Shown: positions 1 to 7,029, numbered from the stretch's first letter. The stretch: 8,170 nucleotides of DNA from an uncultured Clostridium sp. (GCA_900553405.1 USDF01000057.1:1-8170); one strand, 5' to 3'. The notes: generated by a model not told the origin, from the sequence alone. Numbers and translations: made by a program.

Positions 1-80
1 ATTGGTATTTCCTATTTTTTTATTTTATTGTGACATATCTATTGTAAACCTATATTATTATTATTTTATATTAAATTTGT

Positions 81-120
81 ATAAAAAAATAAAAGCAACT
101 TTTTTTATTTAGTTACTTTT
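81..120 (-). terminator. Rho-independent terminator of the SH3b-CAP gene
   Basis: Read on the minus strand, AAAAGTAACT (120-111) pairs with AGTTGCTTTT (100-91) as a 10-bp stem with one U-G wobble and a 10-nt A/T loop. It is followed directly by ATTTTTTTAT (90-81). The stem begins 30 nt past the CAP stop codon, so this is the natural end of that transcript. On the plus strand the wobble becomes a C/A mismatch and the T-run is poorer, which favours minus-strand function. Confidence 0.75.
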
Positions 121-149
121 ATTTTCTATTTTATACAAACCCCAAAAAT

Positions 150-930
150 TTACTTTCCTATAAACATTTGAACATAAATTTTACCATATTTAGAGCCATT
201 AACTACGCCTATTCCAGTATAATTAAAACTACTATTTAATATATTGGCTTTATGACCTGAAGAATTCATCCATGCTGTTACTGCTGCTGAATTACTTGAA
301 TTTCTTGCTATATTTTCTCCTGCTGTTTTATATGATACTTTAAAACTATTTAACATATCAAATGGTGAACCATATGTTGGTGATGTGTGTGAAAAATAAT
401 TGTTATTTACCATATCTTTTGCCTTAATTCTAGCAACATTTTGGACTTCTGAGTCAATTTTTAAAGCTGAAAGTCCATTTTTTGTTCTTTGTTCATTTAT
501 TAAATTAAATACTTCTAATTCATCTGCAGTTAGTCCTGATGTATTTGTTGTATTACCACTTCCACCTGTTGAGCTTCCAGTTGAGCCACCACTAGTTGTA
601 CTTCCTCCACTATTTTGATAAACTGCTTTTATATATTGTTTACTTACTGCTCCTACATAGTCTCCTTCCACTTGTACAATGTACCAATTTCCAACTCCTG
701 CAAAAACTCGTATATATTCATTTTTATTAACTCTTGCAACGACTGGATAATTAGTTCCGTGGTCCGCTTCTAACATTTAAAGTACTCGCTGTAACTATTC
801 CAGTAGAAAAATCTAATTTATAGTAATGTTGCATTCCAAATGAACTTGTAACTTTTGTAATTGTAAAAGTAAAAACAAATAATAACAATATTTTTAAAAT
901 TGTACTTTTCTTTATTTTAACAATCTTCAT
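150..930 (-). pseudogene. Secreted SH3b-CAP domain protein, interrupted by a +1 frameshift
   Basis: Starting from the ATG at 930, which has an AGGAGG site 5 nt upstream, the frame reads MKIVKIKKSTILKILLLF, a typical signal peptide (about aa 1-30). The start of a bacterial SH3 domain follows (TASTLNVRSGP). After CCA (762-760) one extra base shifts the frame and it stops three codons later. Removing that base joins SGP to GTNYPVV and gives a protein of about 259 aa. Its parts are the SH3b domain (about 46-104), a Gly/Ser/Thr linker (about 106-132) and a C-terminal CAP/SCP domain (about 133-259). The CAP domain keeps NYFSHTSP, GENIA and SGHKANIL, with the usual His181, Glu205 and His226. Only positions 776-150 stay open from an ATG, and that ATG lacks a ribosome site and a signal peptide. 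The family is YkwD-like: extracellular or wall-associated, biochemical role unsettled in bacteria. The lesion may be a true mutation, a sequence error or, less likely, recoding. Confidence 0.8.
756..765 (-). other. Single-base insertion (frameshift point) in the SH3b-CAP gene
   Basis: The minus strand reads AGC GGA CCA C GGA ACT AAT. The family motif S-G-P-G-T-N-Y needs CCA followed directly by GGA, so the C at 759 is surplus. Unshifted, the frame continues CGG AAC TAA and ends. There is no homopolymer here, so a classic pyrosequencing or nanopore homopolymer slip is not the obvious cause. CGG is likely a rare codon in so AT-rich a genome. Confidence 0.8.
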
Positions 931-935
931 TAAAA

Positions 936-941
936 CCTCCT
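936..941 (-). promoter_or_regulatory. Ribosome binding site deciding the true start of the SH3b-CAP gene
   Basis: AGGAGG at 941-936 sits 5 nt before the ATG at 930 on the minus strand. The internal ATG at 776 has no comparable site. This is the main reason to extend the gene 154 nt upstream across the frameshift. I found no convincing sigma-A promoter between here and the terminator at 998. A CATAAT hexamer lies upstream, but without a good -35 partner. Confidence 0.8.
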
Positions 942-997
942 AAACATTTTTATTTAATTTTATTATGCTTAGAATGTCCTTTATTACTATAAATAAG

Positions 998-1023
998 TAA
1001 AAACCACAGCAAATTTACTGTGG
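998..1023 (-). terminator. Rho-independent terminator of the ABC transporter operon
   Basis: On the minus strand CCACAG (1023-1018) pairs with CTGTGG (1009-1004) around the 8-nt loop TAAATTTG, followed by TTTTTACTTATTT. It lies about 50 nt after the stop codon of the second transporter gene. The plus strand also has a short T-rich run after the hairpin, but no plus-strand gene needs it. Confidence 0.75.
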
Positions 1024-1071
1024 CTTTGTTTTGATAGTTAAATTTTTAGGTCCTCCCCTAAAATTAAAAAA

Positions 1072-3522
1072 TTACTCTAAATCATGTCTTGATAATATTT
1101 GTGCTGGTGTTTTTCTTAATACTCTAAACAATGGCAATAATCCTACTATAATGTTAAATGCATATATTAGCAATATACTTAATCCTATTACTTGGAAGTT
1201 TATTATAAACATTTTTGATAATTGCCTTATTTGAATTAGACAATTTAGTATATAACTCATAAATATTATTCCTAGCATACTAACAGAGGTTGTTATTGCT
1301 ATAGTTTCTCCTACAAACATTTTGTAAATGTCACTTTTCTTTACTCCTATTGCTCTTAAAATACCAACTTCTTTTATTCTAGATAAGAATGATGATCTCA
1401 TCATTAAATATATTTCTACTAATGATATAGCAAGTATTATTCCTGCAAATATAATTGCACTTTTCCTTGAAGAACTTTGTTCTTTTAAATATGCTTTTTT
1501 ATCATTTTCATAAGTGTTTTCTACAAATAAATTGTATTTTTCATCAAACTCACTAGTTACTTTTGCTCCATCTTTTGGATAGATAACAAGATTTTGGCTT
1601 TCACTTATTAATTTATATTTAGCTGTATTTTCATTTACTAAATAGCTATTGTCGTTTGTTTCTGAATCATAATATCCTACAACTGTAAGTTCTGTATCAT
1701 TTACTGTTGTTTTTATTTTCTTATTTAATTTCATGTTGCTTTGGTTACTTATATTTACAATTACTTCATAATCATTCTCTGGTAATCTTCCCTTTTTTAA
1801 AGTAATTGTGTTTAATTTTAGTTCATAATTTATAATATTTTCTTGTGATTTTTCTTGTTCACTAGTATCTATTACTATTCCTGCCATACTTTCAGTTTGG
1901 TTTGTGTTGCATAATATATTGTTAAAAACAGATTCATTTGTATAAATAGATGGACTTTTTAAATCTACTATTCCTACTATTTCGAATTTTTCCATGTTTG
2001 GAATTGATACCTTTTTGCCTAATAATTGACTGGCATTTTTTATTCCAGCATGTGATATTCCGTTATTTGAATTTAACATTTTATCAACAGTCATTCTATC
2101 TATTACTATTTCATATTCATTTTGTGGAAGTCTTCCTTCTACAATATCACTTTGATTTAGCATATTTATTGTTGAAAGTGAACCTGCAAGTTCTCCATCT
2201 AATTTACTTGTCTGGTAGTAGTCGTCAAATTTTATTGCAAATGAAACTTTACTATCTCCTGGTAAAATATAGTTTATATTTTCATTTTGTTCATATTCTA
2301 AAAATTGGTCTACATTTAATCGTGGAAGTTTCACTTCTAAATAATTTTTGTTTCTACTAATAAAATCTTCATCTTTTGTATTTAATGTTCCTGCTATATT
2401 ACTAATTGCATATAGAACAAACATTGCAGATACGAAAAATCCTATTAATAAAATTTTCTTTAGTACTGAATAGTTTAGTATTTTTTTGAATCCATTTATT
2501 ATTGATCTTGGAATGCTATAAATAGAACTATATCTTGTTTTTATGTTTTTGTCTGTTATTTCATCTAGATTATAATTATATTGTTCAAATATTGTTTTAT
2601 CTATTTTTTTGTAGTGATCATCTACTAATTCTACAATTGAATTTTCATCTATAACTTCTACTTTTTTATCATTTGATTTAATATATATGTTTCCGTTTTT
2701 TATTACAATTTGTAGATTTAAAGAATCTTCGTTTTCTTTATATATATCTAAATTTACGTTGTCTTGTTTAATGTTTTCAATTTTTTCAAAATCCTTTAAA
2801 TATATTTTATTATCTAATCTATAATCTAAATCTTTTTCTTCTGTGTTTTCATAGTCTTTTTCTACTTTTCCGTCTACTATTTCTATTATTCTTGAAGCAT
2901 AAAATTTAGCAAGTTCAACCTCATGTGTTACTAATATGACTAGCTTATCTTTTGAAATTGCTTTTATTATATTCATTATTTCTAATGAGTTTTTGCTGTC
3001 TAAGTTCCCTGTTGGCTCATCTGCTATAATGATATTTGGATTTTTTACTATTGCTCTTGCTATACCAACTCTTTGTCTTTCTCCTCCTGAAAGCATACTT
3101 GCAAGTCTATTTCTATAACGATACATATCTACGCTCTCTAGCACATAGTCTACTCTCTTCTTTATTTCTTTTTTATCTTTTATTCCTATCATTTTTAGAA
3201 CAATTGCAATGTTTTCGAAAACTGTCATATTATCTAGCAATTTGTAATCTTGAAATATATAACCTATATTTAAGTTTCTTATTTTATCAACTTTATAGCT
3301 TGACCTTCTAGTTATTTTTTGACCATTAACATAGATTTTTCCTTTATTTATTTTATCTAATCCGCCTATACTATTTAAAAGTGTAGTCTTTCCGCTTCCA
3401 GAATGTCCAAGTAAGGCAACTAGCCCTGTTTTTCCAAACTCAAGTGTTGTGTTATTTATAACATGAATTTGGTTTCTCTTTCCTTTATTAAAATATTTAT
3501 TTGCTTTTTCTATTTTTATCAT
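1072..3522 (-). CDS. ABC transporter, ATPase-permease fusion (MacB/FtsX-like), second subunit
   Basis: 816 aa. The N-terminal ATPase (about 1-220) is complete: Walker A GHSGSGKT 39-46, Q-loop Gln91, signature LSGGE 144-148, Walker B IIIADE 164-169 and H-loop His200. A polar cytosolic insert (about 222-340) precedes TM1 (about 357-378). A large extracytoplasmic region (about 380-685) contains two GRLP-type modules (463-520 and 578-620). TM2-TM4 lie near 687-708, 737-760 and 775-797, with an FtsX-like loop KEVGILRAIGVKKSDIY after TM2 and a KTPAQILSRHD tail. NBD-TMD order with four TMs is the MacB-like (type VII) plan, which uses ATP for mechanotransmission or export. Both NBDs of the operon look catalytic, so a heterodimer with the upstream gene product is likely. 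I start it at the ATG at 3522, not at the in-frame ATG at 3540, because the latter overlaps the AGGAGG. Substrate unknown. Confidence 0.88.
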   Translation of the reverse strand: MIKIEKANKYFNKGKRNQIHVINNTTLEFGKTGLVALLGHSGSGKTTLLNSIGGLDKINKGKIYVNGQKITRRSSYKVDKIRNLNIGYIFQDYKLLDNMTVFENIAIVLKMIGIKDKKEIKKRVDYVLESVDMYRYRNRLASMLSGGERQRVGIARAIVKNPNIIIADEPTGNLDSKNSLEIMNIIKAISKDKLVILVTHEVELAKFYASRIIEIVDGKVEKDYENTEEKDLDYRLDNKIYLKDFEKIENIKQDNVNLDIYKENEDSLNLQIVIKNGNIYIKSNDKKVEVIDENSIVELVDDHYKKIDKTIFEQYNYNLDEITDKNIKTRYSSIYSIPRSIINGFKKILNYSVLKKILLIGFFVSAMFVLYAISNIAGTLNTKDEDFISRNKNYLEVKLPRLNVDQFLEYEQNENINYILPGDSKVSFAIKFDDYYQTSKLDGELAGSLSTINMLNQSDIVEGRLPQNEYEIVIDRMTVDKMLNSNNGISHAGIKNASQLLGKKVSIPNMEKFEIVGIVDLKSPSIYTNESVFNNILCNTNQTESMAGIVIDTSEQEKSQENIINYELKLNTITLKKGRLPENDYEVIVNISNQSNMKLNKKIKTTVNDTELTVVGYYDSETNDNSYLVNENTAKYKLISESQNLVIYPKDGAKVTSEFDEKYNLFVENTYENDKKAYLKEQSSSRKSAIIFAGIILAISLVEIYLMMRSSFLSRIKEVGILRAIGVKKSDIYKMFVGETIAITTSVSMLGIIFMSYILNCLIQIRQLSKMFIINFQVIGLSILLIYAFNIIVGLLPLFRVLRKTPAQILSRHDLE

Positions 3523-3526
3523 TGCC

Positions 3527-5764
3527 TTACACCTCCTCATTATATGTCTTTATTGCTGATTTTTTGAAGATTTTTCTTGAAACTCTTCTTGAAATTAGTA
3601 CAGACATTATAATTAAAATAGTGTACATAACAATGTATTCTCTTAAGCTTAAGAATTTTATTAAATCTTGTACAAATGCTACATTTATAATTTTGTATTG
3701 GTTAAGTAATATGAATACTATACAAGTTAAATATGCCAAACTTGAGTTTATAAATAGTTCTATATCTAATATCTTTTTAACATTTCTTGTAGTTGCTCCA
3801 AGCATTCTTAATGTAGTAAAGTATACATTTCTAGATTTTAATATAATTCTTATAATAAAGTAAGAAATAAAGAATAGTGCAAAAATTAATATACTTGTTA
3901 TTACTACTTTAAATATTTTTATAACTTGTAGCATTTCTTGTCCTTCAAGTATTTTGAATTCTTTTATAGGTCTTCCTATTATTCCTATTTCATTCAAACT
4001 ATTTATTGTCTCTTGTATCTTTTCATCATCAGAGTCTTTTACGAAAATTGATGATTGATAAGGTTCTTTATTAAATAAGCTTATGTATTCATCTTCATTT
4101 ACAAATACAGCTCCTTTATATTGGTCATATTCTTTATATCCTGTTAATCTTGTAAATGAGTTTTTAGTATATGTATTAGATACTTTTAAATTTAGTTCAT
4201 CATTATAGTAAATGTTTTCTACTTCTATTTTTAAGTCTTTTCCTCTTGCTCTGTTATTTGAGCATAAATAATTTACATCATCACTCACTACAGCATTTCC
4301 TGCTTCTACTCTAGCACTTGGTATAATTTTAAAGTATGGATTCCATTGTTCAGATTTATAATATTTTCCTTCAAATAGAGTTTTTATAGTGCTATAATTT
4401 TGATTTGTGCTTTTTCTTAAATCATCTAATACTACATTGCTCACATAAAATGTCGTATCTGTTCCATAATAAAACATATCATTTTGTTTAAATGCTTCTA
4501 TTCCGACTATTCTTAGTTTAAAGTCTTTTTCTCCATTTCCATAATTGTCTCTTATTGTGAAATCTTTTTCTAATATATCTTCTCCGCCATCTTTTACGTA
4601 ATAATAACTATCTGGAACTCTTATAATAATTTCATAGTCCTCTTCTGGCATTCTTCCTGCTGTTAACGTTCCTTTATATTGCTCATAGTTAGTTACTTCT
4701 CCATAAAAATATATATCATCACATTGCATATTTATTGTAGTGTCTAAAAGTAAATCGTCCTTTTCTATGTAGTCTACATTTTCTATGTTTTTCATTTTTT
4801 CGTAGTCTTCTTGTGTAAAATATGTATTATCAGCCTTTTTTAAGATTATTCTATTTTCTGATAAATCTCTAAAATAGTAATTATAACCCGCTCTTTGTGC
4901 TTCATATTCTGTTTCTCTAAAACTTGCATATTCACTAAGCAATGCTGCTGTTATAAATAAAAATACGGCAAATAAAAGTAGGAATTTAGGAAGTATATTA
5001 AATGTATTTCTTATACCTAGTCTTAATTTATTTCCAATAGTTATTTTTGTGTATTTGCTCTCTTCAACCTTGCTTGGTTCTTCAATATGTTTTATTTCTT
5101 TATTTTCTATAATTTTACCATCATGCATTTTTATAATTCTTGTAGCATAATCTTGTATTTGTTCTATGTTGTGAGTTACAACTATTACAAGTCTATCCTT
5201 TGCTACTTTTTTAAGTAGTTCTATTACATCTTTTGCTGAATTTGCATCTAGATTTCCTGTTGGCTCATCTGCAACAATTATTGGAGTTTCTTTTACCATT
5301 GCTCTTGCTATTGCTACTCTTTGCTTTTGACCACCAGATAATTTAGAAACTTTTGTATTTTTAAATTCAGTAAGCCCAACTTTTTCTATCATATCTAATA
5401 CTTTTTGCTTTACTTGTTTCTTTTTATAACCATTTAATAAAAGTACCAATTCTACGTTTTGATATACTGTATAACTATTTATTAAATTAAAACTTTGAAA
5501 AATATTTGCTATATATTTTCTTCTGTAGTCTTCAAAATCTTTTTCTGTATAATGGCTAGTCTCTTTGCCATTTATATACATTTCGCCTTCTTCATAACTA
5601 TCTAAACCTGAAAGTACATTTAAAAGAGTACTTTTACCACTTCCAGATTCTCCAGTAATAGCAACAAATTCGCCTATTTTTAATTCTAGATTTATTTTTG
5701 TAAAACCTGTTGAAATCATACCCTTGTTATAATAAAACTTTGATACATCTTTTAATTTTAACAT
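3527..5764 (-). CDS. ABC transporter, ATPase-permease fusion (MacB/FtsX-like), first subunit
   Basis: 745 aa, with AAGGAGG 5 nt before the ATG. ATPase domain about 1-220: Walker A GESGSGKS 38-45, Q-loop Gln90, LSGGQ 142-146, Walker B IIVADE 162-167, His198. TM1 lies at about 258-280. An extracytoplasmic domain spans about 281-610, with one clear GRMPEEDYEIII module (370-421) and a more degenerate second copy (about 484-530). C-terminal TM2-TM4 lie near 617-640, 670-690 and 710-726, with the FtsX-type loop TLRMLGATTRNVKKI between TM2 and TM3. It is the first gene of a two-gene operon with its likely heterodimer partner. No two-component system, lipoprotein or periplasmic adaptor is next to it, so a BceAB-type resistance sensor is not indicated. 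Substrate cannot be read from the sequence; peptide or lipoprotein handling, or control of cell-wall enzymes as for FtsEX, are family possibilities only. Confidence 0.88.
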   Translation of the reverse strand: MLKLKDVSKFYYNKGMISTGFTKINLELKIGEFVAITGESGSGKSTLLNVLSGLDSYEEGEMYINGKETSHYTEKDFEDYRRKYIANIFQSFNLINSYTVYQNVELVLLLNGYKKKQVKQKVLDMIEKVGLTEFKNTKVSKLSGGQKQRVAIARAMVKETPIIVADEPTGNLDANSAKDVIELLKKVAKDRLVIVVTHNIEQIQDYATRIIKMHDGKIIENKEIKHIEEPSKVEESKYTKITIGNKLRLGIRNTFNILPKFLLLFAVFLFITAALLSEYASFRETEYEAQRAGYNYYFRDLSENRIILKKADNTYFTQEDYEKMKNIENVDYIEKDDLLLDTTINMQCDDIYFYGEVTNYEQYKGTLTAGRMPEEDYEIIIRVPDSYYYVKDGGEDILEKDFTIRDNYGNGEKDFKLRIVGIEAFKQNDMFYYGTDTTFYVSNVVLDDLRKSTNQNYSTIKTLFEGKYYKSEQWNPYFKIIPSARVEAGNAVVSDDVNYLCSNNRARGKDLKIEVENIYYNDELNLKVSNTYTKNSFTRLTGYKEYDQYKGAVFVNEDEYISLFNKEPYQSSIFVKDSDDEKIQETINSLNEIGIIGRPIKEFKILEGQEMLQVIKIFKVVITSILIFALFFISYFIIRIILKSRNVYFTTLRMLGATTRNVKKILDIELFINSSLAYLTCIVFILLNQYKIINVAFVQDLIKFLSLREYIVMYTILIIMSVLISRRVSRKIFKKSAIKTYNEEV
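3532..3537 (-). promoter_or_regulatory. Ribosome binding site embedded in the end of the upstream gene
   Basis: AGGAGG (3537-3532) lies inside the last codons of the first transporter gene, whose TAA is at 3529-3527. The next gene's ATG is at 3522, 9 nt after the AGGAGG and 4 nt after the stop. This layout sets the start at 3522 and implies translational coupling, which suits equal production of two partner subunits. Confidence 0.85.
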
Positions 5765-5883
5765 ATCTTCCTCCTTTGTTTTCTTACATTTCCTTTATAT
5801 TTTCTTTTCCATTATGACGTTTTATTTCAGTAAAAAGCTTCTTTCTGATAATTTCTTAACAATCTTTGCCATTAATATAACAT
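5765..5883 (-). other. Leader region of the ABC operon, no firm promoter
   Basis: The AAGGAGG site (5776-5770) is clear. Upstream, CATAAT (5816-5811) and TATAAA (near 5784-5779) resemble -10 boxes. Neither has a recognisable TTGACA-like hexamer at 16-18 nt. The promoter is expected here because a terminator lies at once upstream, but I cannot place it. No coding potential or riboswitch-like structure was seen. Confidence 0.4.
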
Positions 5884-5916
5884 AAAAGCTAAAAGTTTTC
5901 TACACTTTTAGCTTTT
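5884..5916 (-). terminator. Bidirectional-looking terminator downstream of spoIIQ
   Basis: AAAAGCTAAAAGT (5884-5896) and ACTTTTAGCTTTT (5904-5916) form a perfect 13-bp stem with a 7-nt loop. On the minus strand the arm ends in CTTTTATGTTATATT; on the plus strand it ends in CTTTTTTAT. All genes here are on the minus strand, so its job is presumably to end the spoIIQ transcript before the ABC operon. It lies about 200 nt after the spoIIQ stop, with the inverted-repeat element between them. Confidence 0.7.
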
Positions 5917-5943
5917 TTATTCTAATATTTTTAATTTTTTATG

Positions 5944-6110
5944 TTCCAAAAGGGACAGATTAACCATTGGGGACGTTTCCAAAAGGTAACTTTAATATAA
6001 AAAATACTCCAAAAAGAGCAGATTAATCAAAAGGATTTTTTAGTCGTTCGAGCTGAAAGCGAGTTACGAATAAAATATGCAGAGGCAACGTTCCCAATGG
6101 TACCTAATGG
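5944..6110. mobile_element. Putative non-autonomous inverted-repeat element (MITE/REP-like)
   Basis: ACCATTGGGGACGTTTCC at 5963-5980 is matched in inverse orientation at 6085-6102, where the reverse complement of 18 bases agrees at 16 of 18. This encloses about 140 bp. A diverged 22-bp direct repeat (5945-5966 and 6008-6029) and three TCCAAAA copies lie at the left side, and AATGGTA is repeated at the right end (6096-6112). The interior around 6041-6070 is visibly richer in G and C than its neighbours. There is no open frame of useful length. From memory, GGGACG/TTCC-type ends recur in Clostridia near IS200-like or REP-associated tyrosine transposases, so a passive derivative of such an element is plausible. 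No transposase is present and no target duplication could be settled. Exact edges are uncertain. Confidence 0.55.
5945..6029. repeat. Diverged 22-bp direct repeat pair, 63 bp apart
   Basis: Positions 5945-5966 and 6008-6029 align without gaps at 18 of 22 bases. Both begin TCCAAAA and share CAGATTAA. A third TCCAAAAGG lies between them at about 5978-5986. The first copy lies mostly outside the left inverted arm and the second inside it, so the internal structure is more complex than a simple inverted-repeat element. Confidence 0.6.
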
Positions 6111-6112
6111 TA

Positions 6113-6943
6113 TTATTTTATATAAAGTGTTGGGTCTAAATTTGCATCATTTTTTTGTATTTCGAAATGTAGATGTGATGAATCTGCAATTTCAAATGTA
6201 GCCGTATTTCCAACTGTTCCTAATGTTTGACCTTTCTTTACATTTTCTCCTTCACTTACAAATTCAGCTGTTAGCAAGTTTGAGTATATTGTTTCAAATC
6301 CATTTACATGCTCTACTACAACTGTAATTCCATATCTAGGATCATTTTTTATAGATTTTACTGTACCTTCTGCTGAAGCTTTTACAACTGTTGCTTTGTC
6401 TGCTTTAATATCCACTCCCATATGTGTTACCCATTCTTTAAGTGTGTTTGAGTATATTAATGTATCTTTTGCAAACTCTACTGAAATTTCTCCTTCTACT
6501 GGTTTTATAAAAGTAGGATCTGGCACTTTTTCTTCTTTTTTAACCTCTGGTTGTTTTACTACATTCTCTTGAGTTTCATTTGCTTTAATTGTATTTTCTT
6601 TTGTTTCTTTTTCCATATTTGAGGTGTTAATTGCTATTTTATTTACTTCTACATTCTTCTGTTCTCCATTTGTTTGCTCGTTTTCCCCTTTAATCTCATT
6701 TACACTTTTACCTATACTTGAACTCGCTTGTGATGAGCTTTGTTCATTAATGTTCATTAATTCTGTAATACTGCTTTTATTAGCCTTAGCCATTTCTATA
6801 TTTTTATCTAGAAAATTGTTATATATTAAAAAAGTGATAATAAATGCAACTACTGCAATAATTAAAACTGAAAGAGAAATTATAACTATTTTTTTTGTCT
6901 CCTTCTCTTCGTTAAAAAATTGTCTCCTATTTCTTCTTCTCAT
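6113..6943 (-). CDS. spoIIQ: Stage II sporulation protein Q, LytM/M23 endopeptidase
   Basis: 276 aa, with AAGGAGG 7 nt before the ATG. A basic N-terminus (MRRRNRRQ) and a single membrane anchor (about 18-41) make it a type II membrane protein. A long polar linker (about 45-140, rich in Asn, Glu, Lys, Ser) leads to a LytM/M23 domain (about 145-276). The metal site looks complete: His174 and Asp178 in THMGVD, His257 and His259 in HLHF, plus His211. B. subtilis SpoIIQ is known to have a degenerate site, whereas clostridial SpoIIQ such as that of C. difficile keeps it, so this copy resembles the active clostridial type. In known systems SpoIIQ sits in the forespore membrane and binds SpoIIIAH across the intermembrane space during engulfment. 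Its place directly after spoIID matches the usual gene order and is the main reason for the name over a generic M23 peptidase. A sigma-F-like promoter precedes it. Confidence 0.82.
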   Translation of the reverse strand: MRRRNRRQFFNEEKETKKIVIISLSVLIIAVVAFIITFLIYNNFLDKNIEMAKANKSSITELMNINEQSSSQASSSIGKSVNEIKGENEQTNGEQKNVEVNKIAINTSNMEKETKENTIKANETQENVVKQPEVKKEEKVPDPTFIKPVEGEISVEFAKDTLIYSNTLKEWVTHMGVDIKADKATVVKASAEGTVKSIKNDPRYGITVVVEHVNGFETIYSNLLTAEFVSEGENVKKGQTLGTVGNTATFEIADSSHLHFEIQKNDANLDPTLYIK

Positions 6944-6978
6944 GTGTATTCCTCCTTAATTTATTTTTCTTTAGTTAC

Positions 6979-7006
6979 ATTCTTTCCCTTTTTTTAACAT
7001 TTATAC
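6979..7006 (-). promoter_or_regulatory. Putative sigma-F-type promoter of spoIIQ
   Basis: On the minus strand GTATA (7006-7002) is followed after 14 nt by GGAAAGAAT (6987-6979). This fits the forespore-type pattern GTATA / GGnnAnAnT, with spacing about one base short of the B. subtilis average. It would place the start of transcription about 30 nt before the ATG, just upstream of the ribosome site. spoIIQ is sigma-F-dependent in studied spore formers, which agrees. Confidence 0.55.
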
Positions 7007-7029
7007 AAGCTGATTACTTTTAAATGTTA
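6995..7029. repeat. 9-bp inverted repeat across the spoIIQ promoter
   Basis: TAACATTTA (6995-7003) and TAAATGTTA (7021-7029) are perfect inverted copies 17 nt apart. One arm lies in the spacer of the putative promoter and touches its -35 box. It is not followed by a U-tract on the minus strand, so it is not a good spoIID terminator. An operator is possible, but AT-rich dyads also arise by chance. Confidence 0.35.

Noticed and set aside
150..776. A stand-alone CAP protein starting MLEADHG at 776
   Set aside because: No ribosome site or signal peptide, and the SH3 domain would begin mid-motif. The upstream frame supplies the missing half exactly after one base is dropped.
1950..2360. Plus-strand open frame of about 136 codons, and similar ones at 3036-3311, 3501-3863, 7223-7591 and elsewhere
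   Set aside because: They lie opposite confidently assigned minus-strand genes, lack ribosome sites and read as low-complexity Leu/Phe/Ser mirror images of AT-rich coding sequence.
3523..3540. Start of the second ABC gene at 3540 (MRRCKAM)
   Set aside because: Those codons are made by the AGGAGG ribosome site itself. The ATG at 3522 is correctly spaced and begins the conserved MIKIEKANKYF.
3527..5764. BceAB-type antimicrobial peptide resistance transporter
   Set aside because: The ATPase and permease are fused with four TMs instead of separate ATPase and ten-TM permease, and no two-component genes are adjacent.
5945..6029. CRISPR-like repeat array
   Set aside because: Only two diverged copies plus a fragment, unequal spacing units and no cas genes.
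6020..6112. Remnant of a transposase coding region inside the inverted-repeat element
   Set aside because: Short open stretches exist in both directions, but I recognise no transposase motif such as HUH or the Y1 tyrosine region.
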